Positions 27,229 through 38,519 of a stretch of 64,000 nucleotides of DNA are shown in pieces. Made by a program: the position numbers and the translations under genes. Origin of the DNA: Sporosarcina sp. FSL K6-3457 (GTDB lineage: Bacteria > Bacillota > Bacilli > Bacillales_A > Planococcaceae); NCBI RefSeq assembly GCF_038007285.1, contig NZ_JBBOWX010000001.1, forward strand, positions 1,381,501-1,445,500, read 5' to 3'. The notes under the pieces are model-generated. The model worked only from the letters and a program-made list of their open reading frames with translations. It was not told the DNA's origin and made no database searches. Every line of letters starts with the position of its first letter. Position 1 is the stretch's first letter.

Positions 27229-27895
27229 AGTGTCTGGGCTACAGAAAAAATATAAAGACAAGACAGTTATCGATAATATGTCTTTTCAAATGAAACAAGG
27301 GGAGATTATCGGACTCGTTGGGGAAAATGGTGCAGGTAAATCAACGTTGCTACAATTATTGGCAACAGTGATGCGACCAACACAAGGAGATATTCAATTA
27401 GCAGGTCTTTCCTATAGAACGGACATCAAGAAAATTCGGCAGAAGATTGGCTATGTCCCACAAGATATTTCAATTTGGGATGAATTTACGGTAGAGGAAA
27501 ATATGCTGTTCTTTGAAAAGCTATCATGGAAAAGGCGGACACGAGAACAGTGTCGACAGTTATGCTTGGACATGCAATTGACACACTGGAAGGAAGGTGT
27601 CGAGTTTTTGTCAGGTGGTATGAAGCGTAAATTGAATTTGGCTATTAGCTTACTACATGATCCCGTATTGTTATTATTGGATGAACCGACAGTTGGCATC
27701 GACTTGAAATCGAAGACGGAAATCGGAGCGTATTTGCATAACCTAGCGAAAAACCAAGGGAAAATGATTATGTACACATCGCATGATATGGATGAAATTA
27801 CAAACGTCTGCGATCGGGTATATGCCATTGGCAAGGATCCGTTTTACTTGGATTTATTACAGAAAAAAGCAGTGGAGGTAGAGGTGATTACATGA
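27221..27895 (+). CDS. ABC transporter ATP-binding protein
   Basis: 224 residues. Walker A GENGAGKST near residue 37-45, Q-loop VPQD near 85, signature LSGGMKRKL near 132, Walker B LLLLDEPTVGID near 151-162 and the switch His in YTSHDMDE. It is the motor for the two ABC-2 permeases encoded just upstream. It is somewhat short at the C-terminus and lacks an extra regulatory domain. ATGA-type overlap with the next gene. Confidence 0.93.
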   Translation: MLEVSGLQKKYKDKTVIDNMSFQMKQGEIIGLVGENGAGKSTLLQLLATVMRPTQGDIQLAGLSYRTDIKKIRQKIGYVPQDISIWDEFTVEENMLFFEKLSWKRRTREQCRQLCLDMQLTHWKEGVEFLSGGMKRKLNLAISLLHDPVLLLLDEPTVGIDLKSKTEIGAYLHNLAKNQGKMIMYTSHDMDEITNVCDRVYAIGKDPFYLDLLQKKAVEVEVIT

Positions 27896-28473
27896 AAGTA
27901 TCGCAGAAAATGATTCTGCTAGCATGCCTTCTAGTGGTTGCTGTCGGCATTTTTGGCTGGTGGCGAACGGGGAAATGGATAGAAGCAGGTATGGAGCCAG
28001 TAGCAGACGGCACAAATGATTATGCAATTGTGTTGGGGGCAAAGGTGAAACAAGATAGTTTGTCGTTGTCTTTGCGTTATCGTTTGGATGCAGCAATAGC
28101 TTATGCCGATGAAAATCCTCATGTGACACTGATTTTATCGGGCGGGCAAGGCTCGGATGAACCGATGAGTGAAGCGGAAGCAATGAGGCGGTTTTTAATG
28201 GATTATGGCATTGAAGAGAGTCGGCTGATACTAGAAGATGCATCGACTTCAACCTATGAAAACCTTCTTTACTCGAAGAAACTGCTACCGTCTGATGTCG
28301 ATTCCATCACGATTATTTCAAGCGATTTTCACTTAGCAAGGGCACAGAGGATTGCGGAGATTTTAGATTTGAAGTCCGATGTAGTCGCGGCTAAGACGCC
28401 GAAAGTAGTAGAGGCGAAGTCAGTGTTGCGAGAGCGCCTTGCGTTGGTGAGGACGGTTGTTGTGGGCAGATAG
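27892..28473 (+). CDS. YdcF/SanA family protein (DUF218)
   Basis: 193 residues. N-terminal signal anchor (residues 7-24) and a DUF218 domain: YAIVLGAKVKQD, LRYRLDAAIAYADENP, LILSGGQGSDEPMSEAEAMRRFL, ILEDASTSTYENLLYS and IISSDFHLARAQRIAE. Members (SanA, ElyC, YdcF) influence cell envelope synthesis or vancomycin tolerance; the reaction is not settled. It is the last gene of the ABC operon, overlapping the ATPase by four bases, so a joint envelope function is reasonable. Confidence 0.88.
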   Translation: MKVSQKMILLACLLVVAVGIFGWWRTGKWIEAGMEPVADGTNDYAIVLGAKVKQDSLSLSLRYRLDAAIAYADENPHVTLILSGGQGSDEPMSEAEAMRRFLMDYGIEESRLILEDASTSTYENLLYSKKLLPSDVDSITIISSDFHLARAQRIAEILDLKSDVVAAKTPKVVEAKSVLRERLALVRTVVVGR

Positions 28474-28494
28474 GGGATAATAGTTGGTCAGTAG

Positions 28495-28535
28495 AAAAAG
28501 TGGTGATTCAATCACGAATCATCGCTTTTTTCTCT
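28495..28535 (+). terminator. Rho-independent terminator of the ABC/YdcF operon
   Basis: AAAAAGTGGTGATT (28495-28508) pairs with AATCATCGCTTTTT (28517-28530). Confidence 0.8.
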
Positions 28536-28544
28536 TGGCTTAAA

Positions 28545-28580
28545 AATAAAAAAACGCCTGGTGACCAAACCAGGCGCTGC
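28545..28580 (-). terminator. Rho-independent terminator of the Rpn-type nuclease gene
   Basis: CGCCTGGT (28555-28562) pairs with ACCAGGCG (28569-28576); on the minus strand it is followed by a run of seven T. Confidence 0.85.
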
Positions 28581-28615
28581 ACTACATGCGATATAAAAAA
28601 TATACTTGGATTGTA

Positions 28616-29611
28616 CTAATGATTAGCGTTATTTGCTCTTAATGCTTCAACTTCATCTAAAGTTAAATCTGTCAGCTCCATAATTTCTTCGTTGCTTTTT
28701 CCTTTCTTCATCATTTTTTTCGCCACTTTTTTCATGCCCTCTTCAATACCCTGTTCTATTCCTTTTTCTATCCCTTCTTTTCTTCCTGCCTCAAGCCCTT
28801 TTTGATGTCCTTCCTTTTCGGCAAAATACTTAGCATCGTCCAACCTAGCTTCTTCATCCATAATGTATTTCAAACGTGACTCATAAGCCAATACCTCTTC
28901 CCGAGACCGACTAAGATCCTGCCAAACTCCAAATGCATCCTGTAAATTTTTGTCCTCCATCGCCAGCATCTCCAATTCCTCATAAATTTCGTTGTAGACT
29001 TTCTTTTTTCGTCCATCTACCATCCCGAGTAATAACAGCCATCTAGCAAGAACATCATCCCAAGGTTTTAACTTCTTTTCATACCACTGTTTGATAAATT
29101 TATTCATTTCAATAAAGTGAATCTCCATAACATCATCCATACGAAACTTTTCTTCTCGTTCACACAGATGGAAAATATTATGGAATTTTTCCGTTTGATT
29201 AAACAAGCCAAAATTACAAATGTTAATCGTAATCGTTGGCAATAACGTATGATACCCTTTGCCTTTTTCAAGTTGTAAGTTGTACACACGTGCCCAATAG
29301 TACAATGTTCGCTTCACCATATCATATTGATTAGCTAATTGAACTTCAATATTTATAAGTTCATCTTCTTGCGTTCTCACTAAAATATCCAATCGCGACT
29401 GCTTATCACTATGGTATTCTCCGCCAACTTCTTGGCTTGTAAAAGCTACTTCTTTAATTACCTGACGACCCGTACGCTGTAAAATCGCATTCAAAAAGAC
29501 AACTGTTATCTTTTTATTTTTCTCGCTGCCAAATAATTGTTTGAAGCTGTAATCCACCTTCAAATCCATGAATTTTTCCAATGGAATCCGGCGTAGTGCC
29601 CGTTCACTCAT
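28616..29611 (-). CDS. Rpn-family PD-(D/E)XK nuclease/transposase-like protein
   Basis: About 331 residues. MDLKVDYSFKQLFGSEKNK near the N-terminus, SRLDILVRTQEDELINIEVQ (Asp, Glu and Gln of the PD-(D/E)XK core near residue 75-95) and YYWARVYNLQLEKGKGY are typical of the PF12784/Rpn group, linked to recombination-promoting nucleases. The C-terminus has the usual Gly/Lys/Glu repeats (KGLEAGRKEGIEKGIEQG). The frame is open to 29761, but ATG 29611 is favoured: a 25-codon leader with a strong ribosome site ends across this start codon. ATG 29626 is an alternative. Confidence 0.85.
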   Translation of the reverse strand: MSERALRRIPLEKFMDLKVDYSFKQLFGSEKNKKITVVFLNAILQRTGRQVIKEVAFTSQEVGGEYHSDKQSRLDILVRTQEDELINIEVQLANQYDMVKRTLYYWARVYNLQLEKGKGYHTLLPTITINICNFGLFNQTEKFHNIFHLCEREEKFRMDDVMEIHFIEMNKFIKQWYEKKLKPWDDVLARWLLLLGMVDGRKKKVYNEIYEELEMLAMEDKNLQDAFGVWQDLSRSREEVLAYESRLKYIMDEEARLDDAKYFAEKEGHQKGLEAGRKEGIEKGIEQGIEEGMKKVAKKMMKKGKSNEEIMELTDLTLDEVEALRANNANH

Positions 29612-29681
29612 CGGATGCCACACCATCTCTGATAATTGTAGTATAACATGATTTAGATGCGAATTTACTGTGTTTAGCCAT
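29604..29681 (-). CDS. Putative 25-aa leader peptide coupled to the nuclease
   Basis: On the minus strand GGAAGGGGG is followed by ATG at 29681 and 25 codons (MAKHSKFASKSCYTTIIRDG...). Its TGA (29606-29604) overlaps the nuclease ATG at 29611-29609 in another frame. The arrangement suggests translational coupling or a leader; it could also be the relic of a frameshifted N-terminus. Confidence 0.4.
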   Translation of the reverse strand: MAKHSKFASKSCYTTIIRDGVASDE

Positions 29682-29943
29682 GATAATGAACCCCCTTCCT
29701 CTCCCTTTTCAACACCATATCCCAAGAGTGAATAAAAGGAGATTGTTGTAAATGAACACACAATCCGATAGCTTTATTTTGGAGTTTGGATAACAGCCCA
29801 AATTTGAATTATGACCTTGAAATCCGAATCAGATTTCAGATTTGAAGCTATGAGAGCACTAAAAAATATTTTTTCTTTCAATCAAATGATGTATCCGATT
29901 GCTCCATTTCCCTCTATATAAAAAATAAAGGGGAATGACCACT

Positions 29944-30738
29944 ATGACAACGTACTTAAAAGACTACGCACATTTCACAAACACACAGGATATGGACGAG
30001 GTTGCACGCCGTCATGTTATTAAGCATTGGAATGAGATGAATCCAACAGATCGCGCTGTACTGGATATGATTCGCCGCTACTCTGTAAAATACGGTGCTG
30101 CTCACTTAAAGCATGACACAATAGCGGATGCAATTGGCAAATCAAACGTCACCGTGCGCCGCGCGATTCGAAAGTTGGAACAGCTTGAAATTATCGAGCG
30201 TATCCACTACATTCGCCCTGTTATGAACGGATTAGGCGCTAACATTTACACTATTTTACCCTTTGATGACCAGTCGACTTTGACCACGCCGACAGCAGCG
30301 GACAACCCTTGTGACAGTAAGGCTGAGGACCTTGTTCCCGAAGCTGAAGATTTTTCTTCTAAATCTAAAAACATAAAGACCAATACTCTTACAGATACGT
30401 ATCCTGCGGAGCCGATATCTACACCAACTAAGTTGTTTGGAAGAATGAAAAATCCATTGTCAACAACAATTGGTGACAGTTCTTTAGCCCGCCAATTATT
30501 CGGTATTTATCGTGCACTATCATTACGCATGTTGAAATTTAGCATTCATGAGCACCAAGGAGAGTTATTTGAGCAGCTGGCGATACAGGCACTTCACATT
30601 GCTGTTCAAGCGACAAAGCGTAAAATGGTCCGTAACCTTGCGGGTTATTTTGATGGTGTATACCGCAATTTGATTGATAAGGCATTGTTTGAGGATGTTT
30701 TTATGGAATATGATGTGTCGATGGAAGGATTTTGGTGA
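29944..30738 (+). CDS. Helix-turn-helix protein, replication/plasmid-control-like
   Basis: 264 residues. A winged-helix type DNA-binding region lies at about residues 40-100 (DRAVLDMIRRYSVKYGAAHLKHDTIADAIGKSNVTVRRAIRKLEQLEIIERI), a Ser/Thr/Asp-rich linker at 105-155, and a helical C-terminal region (LARQLFGIYRALSLRMLKFSI to NLIDKALFEDVF) that recalls replication-initiation or DnaD-like proteins. I do not recognise a named family. AAAGGGG at 29927-29933 fits ATG 29944 better than ATG 29935. Confidence 0.7.
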   Translation: MTTYLKDYAHFTNTQDMDEVARRHVIKHWNEMNPTDRAVLDMIRRYSVKYGAAHLKHDTIADAIGKSNVTVRRAIRKLEQLEIIERIHYIRPVMNGLGANIYTILPFDDQSTLTTPTAADNPCDSKAEDLVPEAEDFSSKSKNIKTNTLTDTYPAEPISTPTKLFGRMKNPLSTTIGDSSLARQLFGIYRALSLRMLKFSIHEHQGELFEQLAIQALHIAVQATKRKMVRNLAGYFDGVYRNLIDKALFEDVFMEYDVSMEGFW

Positions 30739-30891
30739 ATGGTGCGCGTACGCTGCCACAATCAAGGCAACAGGATGTTAGCTAATTTAGGTGATATTAC
30801 AGTTGGTGGTTCAATGGTTAAAATAGATCATCTAGCAAACTTTTTACAAGTAGCAAAAGATGCTGCATTCAAAGCACTAGGTGTGGACTAA
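30739..30891 (+). CDS. Short ORF, probable gene remnant (50 aa)
   Basis: A 50-codon frame beginning directly after the preceding stop. The part from 30775 (MLANLGDITVGGSMVKIDHL... KALGVD) looks like the end of a longer protein, while the first 12 codons do not. No ribosome site of its own. A truncated repeat follows at 30896, so the area seems to be a site of past rearrangement. Confidence 0.3.
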   Translation: MVRVRCHNQGNRMLANLGDITVGGSMVKIDHLANFLQVAKDAAFKALGVD

Positions 30892-30895
30892 TTTT

Positions 30896-30945
30896 TGAAT
30901 CTCCAGCGGAGGCATCCCCAAGCGCCGACCGTTGTGAGTAAGATT
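30896..30945 (+). repeat. Truncated copy of the CCAGCG...GCATCCCC repeat
   Basis: AATCTCCAGCGGAGGCATCC, then CCAAGCGCCGACCGTTGT and GAGTAAGA. Compared with the full copies at 43.75-43.86 and 44.01-44.12 kb it has lost its centre. Confidence 0.6.
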
Positions 30946-31063
30946 CTTGAGTTCGACAGACTTAGTAAAAACATAGCACGGAAAAACTTTACAGAGGAAT
31001 TATTAAATCAATTTCTGCTCTTTTACCGGAAAGCACTATTAATGTAAACTTTACTATTGCAAA

Positions 31064-31077
31064 AGAAAGCGTAATCA
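31064..31077 (+). promoter_or_regulatory. Candidate cre (CcpA) site of the bgl locus
   Basis: AGAAAGCGTAATCA matches the CcpA consensus at 12 of 14 positions and lies just before the first antiterminator site. Carbon catabolite repression of a beta-glucoside operon is expected. Confidence 0.4.
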
Positions 31078-31098
31078 TCTATAGTGGAAGTAATCAGA

Positions 31099-31190
31099 GG
31101 ATTGTTACTGTTAGGCAGGCAAAACCTGAATTGATTTAATTTATGGAAAATGTTATTTTCTATGGATTAGATTAGTTCAGGTTTTTAAAT
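31099..31190 (+). promoter_or_regulatory. RAT antiterminator site and terminator before licT
   Basis: GGATTGTTACTGTTAGGCAG and on to GCAAAACCT (31099-31127) is a canonical ribonucleic antiterminator of the LicT/SacY/BglG family. It overlaps the left side of a terminator (AAAACCTGAA, right side TTCAGGTTTTT at 31176-31186). LicT binding would free transcription into its own gene, giving positive autoregulation. Confidence 0.9.
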
Positions 31191-31208
31191 TTTTAAAGGG
31201 GAAAAGTG

Positions 31209-32057
31209 ATGCCTATGAAAATAAAAAAAGTATTCAATAACAATGTCGTTTTAACGGAAGATGCCCATCAAGTTGAGATGGTTGTTATGGGAAGAGGTCT
31301 GTCATTCCAGAAAAAAATCGGTGACAGTATTGATACCGAAAAAATTGAAAAGACATTCACGATGCCCTCAGAAAACTTTGCCAATAAGTTAACTGAGCTA
31401 CTCGACGAAATCCCATATGAAATCATGTCACTTTCAAAAGACATTATCGACCTAGCAACGAAGGAATTACAGGCAGAGTTAAATGAATCTCTTTATTTGT
31501 CATTAGCCGATCATATCCACTTTGCCTTAACAAGGTTACATGAAGGGCTGTCTATCAAAAATGCACTGATGTGGGAAGTGCAAAAGTTCTATAAAGAGGA
31601 ATATCGAGTCGCATGCAAGGCATTAGATTTGATCGAAGCGAGAACTAAAGTAAGATTGCCGGAAGATGAAACGGCTTCGATTGCACTTCATTTATTTAAT
31701 GCGAGGCAGGATAGTACAGGCATGGAAGAAACAATGGAAATGACGAATATTGTCAATGATGTGACAACCATTGTGAAGTATCATTATGGCATTGATTTAG
31801 GTGAGGAATCAATGAACTATAGCCGGTTTATCACGCATCTTCGCTATTTTGCTTATCGAATGCTACGTGGCGAATTAAATGATGATCACCAAGATGCATT
31901 ATACGAGCAAGTGAAGAGTCAATATCCACAAGCTTATAAGTGTACGGAAAAAGTTCAAGCGTATCTAAACAAGCAGTATAAGATGGAAATGACAAAAGAA
32001 GAATTAACTTATTTTATGATTCATATCCATCGGGTTTCGTATCGGGAAAAAAAGTGA
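31209..32057 (+). CDS. licT: BglG/LicT-family transcription antiterminator
   Basis: 282 residues. N-terminal CAT RNA-binding domain (KIKKVFNNNVVL to MGRGLSFQKKIGD), then PRD1 (about 65-170, with His in LADHIHFAL) and PRD2 (about 172-280, with His in FITHLRYFAYR and FMIHIHRV) that are phosphorylated by the PTS to set activity. It binds the two RAT sequences in this locus and lets RNA polymerase read through. ATG 31209 is favoured by AAAGGGG eight bases before it; ATG 31215 is possible. Confidence 0.93.
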   Translation: MPMKIKKVFNNNVVLTEDAHQVEMVVMGRGLSFQKKIGDSIDTEKIEKTFTMPSENFANKLTELLDEIPYEIMSLSKDIIDLATKELQAELNESLYLSLADHIHFALTRLHEGLSIKNALMWEVQKFYKEEYRVACKALDLIEARTKVRLPEDETASIALHLFNARQDSTGMEETMEMTNIVNDVTTIVKYHYGIDLGEESMNYSRFITHLRYFAYRMLRGELNDDHQDALYEQVKSQYPQAYKCTEKVQAYLNKQYKMEMTKEELTYFMIHIHRVSYREKK

Positions 32058-32069
32058 ATAGTAAGTACA

Positions 32070-35503
<3,434 letters not shown>

Positions 35504-35513
35504 GGCATATGGA

Positions 35514-35545
35514 AGCACATCGGCTAATGTCGATGTGTTTTTTCC
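35514..35545 (+). terminator. Rho-independent terminator of the bgl operon
   Basis: CACATCG (35516-35522) pairs with CGATGTG (35531-35537), then TTTTTT. Confidence 0.8.
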
Positions 35546-35661
35546 ATTTATGAAGGGAAATTATTATTCTATGTCGAATTAGTGAGAATGGACAAATTCC
35601 TTATATATCTGAGGAATGCTCATAGTGACTTGCTACTTTGAATCAAACCATTTAGAATGTG

Positions 35662-35709
35662 AAAAATGGTCTCGCCCTTCATTCAAAGAGAAGGGGAGAC
35701 CATTTTTTA
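35662..35709. terminator. Bidirectional terminator before hisJ 3' end
   Basis: AAAAATGGTCTC (35662-35673) pairs perfectly with GAGACCATTTTT (35696-35707); CCCTTC/GAAGGG continues the stem. The repeat copy at 35.71 kb is joined directly to it. Confidence 0.85.
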
Positions 35710-35757
35710 TCTGAATTCAGCAGAAGCCTCACTTCCATAAATGGCGTGATTGATTCA
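35708..35757 (+). repeat. Dispersed structured repeat, minimal copy
   Basis: TTATCTGAATTCAGCAGAAG followed by CCTCACTTCCATAAATGGCG and TGATTGAT. It shows only the two ends of the family joined together and overlaps the last codons of hisJ on the minus strand. Confidence 0.6.
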
Positions 35758-36552
35758 TAATAAACGCGAAATAGCATGAAATTGCGGTTGCTGCTCATCA
35801 AACGTGGTAATATAGTCGAATCCAATCGATTGAAGCAATTGTAGAGATTCGCGGAATTGGAAGGCGATATCGTCTGGTTTATGTGCGTCAGAGCCGAGTG
35901 TAATGATTTCACCGCCACTTTGCTTGTAGAGCTTCAAAATATCATCACTTGGCATGCCATTCGATAATCCGTAACGAACGCCTGACGTATTCAACTCAAT
36001 ACCTTTACCTTCAGGAATGATAATGTTGAAAATCTCTCGTAGTTCATCATGAAAAGGATTAGCACAATGTTGTTTCGTATAGCGTTTGACAAGATCAGCA
36101 TGTCCAAGAATATTAAATTGTTTATAGTTTTGGACACAGTATAATAATTCTCCATAATAAATACCATATGATTCTTCGAGGGTTTTGTTTTCGAAAAATT
36201 CGCCAAAATGCAAGCCTTTTTTCTCGACGGTATGCATGGAACAGATGATGAAATCGAATGTTTCCTTGTCCATGAGCTCCTTGTATTGCTCTAAAATATG
36301 AGGCTGTACACCGATTTCAACACCTTTTTTAATGCGGATGCGGCCTTCATATTGCTGCTGCATGTCCTTGATTTTAGTGGCGTATTGCTGTTTATCGAAA
36401 TCAAAAATGAATTCTTCATAAGGGTAATCGTAGTCGATGTGCTCCGTAAAACAAATTTCTGTTAGCCCTTTTTGGATAGCGGCTTCAATCATTTGTTCCA
36501 TTGGGATTGGGCAGTCGATTGAAAAAGAACTATGTAGATGATAATCAAACAT
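35755..36552 (-). CDS. hisJ: Histidinol-phosphatase, PHP type
   Basis: 265 residues. PHP-domain metal ligands are visible: DYHLHSSFS at the start, FTEHIDYDYP near residue 38, ICSMHTVEK near 105, LGHADLVKR near 150 and GSDAHKPDDIA near 220. It removes phosphate from histidinol phosphate, the step before HisD in histidine synthesis; Firmicutes use this type in place of the bifunctional HisB. ATG 36552 is 12 bases after AAGGAG, whereas ATG 36564 touches it. Divergent from the his operon. Confidence 0.9.
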   Translation of the reverse strand: MFDYHLHSSFSIDCPIPMEQMIEAAIQKGLTEICFTEHIDYDYPYEEFIFDFDKQQYATKIKDMQQQYEGRIRIKKGVEIGVQPHILEQYKELMDKETFDFIICSMHTVEKKGLHFGEFFENKTLEESYGIYYGELLYCVQNYKQFNILGHADLVKRYTKQHCANPFHDELREIFNIIIPEGKGIELNTSGVRYGLSNGMPSDDILKLYKQSGGEIITLGSDAHKPDDIAFQFRESLQLLQSIGFDYITTFDEQQPQFHAISRLL

Positions 36553-36573
36553 AAAAAAATTCATCTCCTTGTG

Positions 36574-36602
36574 TTGACATTTTGTCTGTATACCCTTATA
36601 GT
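36574..36602 (+). promoter_or_regulatory. Sigma-A promoter of the his operon
   Basis: TTGACA (36574-36579), 17-base spacer, TATAGT (36597-36602). Confidence 0.8.
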
Positions 36603-36618
36603 ACTAAATAACTTTAGT
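36603..36618. promoter_or_regulatory. Operator-like inverted repeat at his promoter
   Basis: ACTAAA-TAAC-TTTAGT is a perfect dyad placed at the transcription start. It resembles TrpR-type operators (CTAG-TTAA-CTAG core), and Bacillales his genes are thought to be controlled by the TrpR-like protein YerC/HisR, so this may be its site. Inference. Confidence 0.45.
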
Positions 36619-36640
36619 GTAGTAAAGTGATAAAGTAGAG

Positions 36641-37891
36641 GTGTTGGAATTGGTTAGAAATGAAGTGTATCCAGAACGTATATTAGTAGACAATGAAAAA
36701 GTAGAACGCATGATTAAGACCATTAACAAACGGTTTACAACGTACGGTTATAAGCGAATTAAAACGTCAGCCTTTGAGCAATATGATTTATATTCTAAAG
36801 TAAATAGTTCGATTAATCAAAATGAAATGATTAAGGTCATTGATCATACAGGGCAAGTGTTAGTATTGCGGCCAGACGTGACGATTCCGATTACGCGAGA
36901 ATTGGCGGAGAATTATCCTAATCTAGCAGATGAACTACGTTATTTTTATGTGCAAGAGGTATTTCGTCAGCCAGCGGATCGCAATGATAGTATTGAAAGT
37001 ACGCAAGCGGGCATTGAGTATTTTTGTCAAAGTTCAGCGGAAGCAGATGCGGAAGTGATTGCACTTGCCTGCCATACGATGAAGGATTTAGGATTCATGG
37101 ACATTAAAATTGAAATTGGTCATACAGTATTTTTCAATGAGCTGGTGCAAGATTTGCCGTTGACTGCGCAACAAATTAAGCAGTTGAAGACGCTCATTCA
37201 AGCTAAAAATGTAGTGGAAATTGGTCCTTTCCTTCAAAGGTTGAACATTGATGAGGGAGTGCGAGATGCCATTGAACGAATTCCCTTTTTGTATGGTAAT
37301 CCAGTGGAAGTGAGTGAACGTGCACAGGGAATTGCTTTGACGCCGAAAATGCAGGAGACACTCGATTATTTACTGGATGTCTATCGCATATTGAAAATGT
37401 ATGGGTTGGAACAATATATTGCTAGCGATTTAGGGTTAATCAACGATATGGGTTATTATTCGGGTGTTATTTTCCAAGGATATGTTGAGAAGTTTGGCAA
37501 ACCGGTGTTAATGGGTGGGCGCTACGATCGACTAGGTGATGAATTTGGTGCGAAATTGCCGGCCATTGGCTTTGCATGTGAGATTGAATCGTTGGTCAAA
37601 GCGACAGAAAGCAGAGAAGTGAGTAGTCGTTTTCCGATTGATGTCAAAATCATTTATGCAGATACGCAGTTAGAACAGGCCATTGCCATTGCCAATGAAT
37701 TGCGGGAGCGCAATTATAGCGTGCTGTCGTTTTCAGTACAGAAGGAACAAGTTAATCGCCAGCAAAGTGTGTATACGATTCAACTTGAAAAAGACAGTAA
37801 TCAATTGAATTATAAAGAGAAAACCATTTCATTTTTAGATTTGAATGAAGTGCTGGATTTACTTGTAGGAGTTAAGGGGGCCGCACAATGA
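36641..37891 (+). CDS. hisZ: ATP phosphoribosyltransferase regulatory subunit
   Basis: 416 residues resembling histidyl-tRNA synthetase without its anticodon domain. Motif 2 is altered (RYFYVQEVFRQPADRND) and MGGRYDRLGDEFG near residue 290 is present. HisZ partners the short HisG to form the active, histidine-sensitive first enzyme of the pathway. Start codon is uncertain: GTG 36641, TTG 36644 and TTG 36650 are all close to GAGG (36638-36641); TTG 36650 has the best spacing. Overlaps hisG by four bases. Confidence 0.92.
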   Translation: MLELVRNEVYPERILVDNEKVERMIKTINKRFTTYGYKRIKTSAFEQYDLYSKVNSSINQNEMIKVIDHTGQVLVLRPDVTIPITRELAENYPNLADELRYFYVQEVFRQPADRNDSIESTQAGIEYFCQSSAEADAEVIALACHTMKDLGFMDIKIEIGHTVFFNELVQDLPLTAQQIKQLKTLIQAKNVVEIGPFLQRLNIDEGVRDAIERIPFLYGNPVEVSERAQGIALTPKMQETLDYLLDVYRILKMYGLEQYIASDLGLINDMGYYSGVIFQGYVEKFGKPVLMGGRYDRLGDEFGAKLPAIGFACEIESLVKATESREVSSRFPIDVKIIYADTQLEQAIAIANELRERNYSVLSFSVQKEQVNRQQSVYTIQLEKDSNQLNYKEKTISFLDLNEVLDLLVGVKGAAQ

Positions 37892-38514
37892 CACATCTTA
37901 CTGTCGCGATGGCGAAAGGACGCACGGCTGATCAGGCGTTAACGTTTTTAGAGAAGGCAGGTGTCCGATTTTCTGAGTTTCATGATGGCAGTAGAAAATT
38001 AGTCATTTTCGATGATGCCGATCAAGTAAAGCTTATTTTTGTCAAGGCTGTGGATGTGCCTATTTACGTAGAAAAAGGGGCGGCGGATATTGGCATCGTA
38101 GGCAAGGATACGATTATGGAAGATCCTGTAGATGTCTATGAGCTATTGGATCTCGGCATTGGAAAATGTCAGCTGGCAGTCGCAGGATTTCCAGACAAAG
38201 AGTTTTCGAGTAGTGCCACATTGACGGTGGCATCGAAATATCCGGCTGTGGCAAAAAACTATTTTGAAGGCAAAGGTATTCGAGTTGAAACGATTAAATT
38301 GAATGGCTCGGTTGAATTGGCGCCTCTCATTGGCATGTCAGATGTCATCGTTGACATTGTCGAATCCGGTGCCACATTAAAGGAAAATGGTTTAGTCGTC
38401 TTGGAGGAAATTGCTGATGTCAGCGCACGATTGATTGTCAATAAGGCGAGTTACGCAACAAAAACGACTCAGATTCAGCAGTTTATCTCAGACTTAAAAG
38501 TGGCATTGGAGTGA
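37888..38514 (+). CDS. hisG: ATP phosphoribosyltransferase, short form
   Basis: 208 residues, the short HisG that needs HisZ. MAKGRTADQALTFLEKAG at the N-terminus, GIVGKDTIMED near 70 and the PRPP-binding loop DVIVDIVESGATLKENGL near 150-167. It condenses ATP with PRPP in the first step of histidine synthesis. ATGA overlap with hisZ and close linkage to hisD show one operon. Confidence 0.95.
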   Translation: MTHLTVAMAKGRTADQALTFLEKAGVRFSEFHDGSRKLVIFDDADQVKLIFVKAVDVPIYVEKGAADIGIVGKDTIMEDPVDVYELLDLGIGKCQLAVAGFPDKEFSSSATLTVASKYPAVAKNYFEGKGIRVETIKLNGSVELAPLIGMSDVIVDIVESGATLKENGLVVLEEIADVSARLIVNKASYATKTTQIQQFISDLKVALE

Positions 38515-38519
38515 TTTGC

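Noticed and set aside
36579..36640. T-box or histidine attenuator before hisZ
   Set aside because: Leader is too short, has no T-box core (AGGGTGG-type bulge sequence) and no His-rich leader peptide or terminator.
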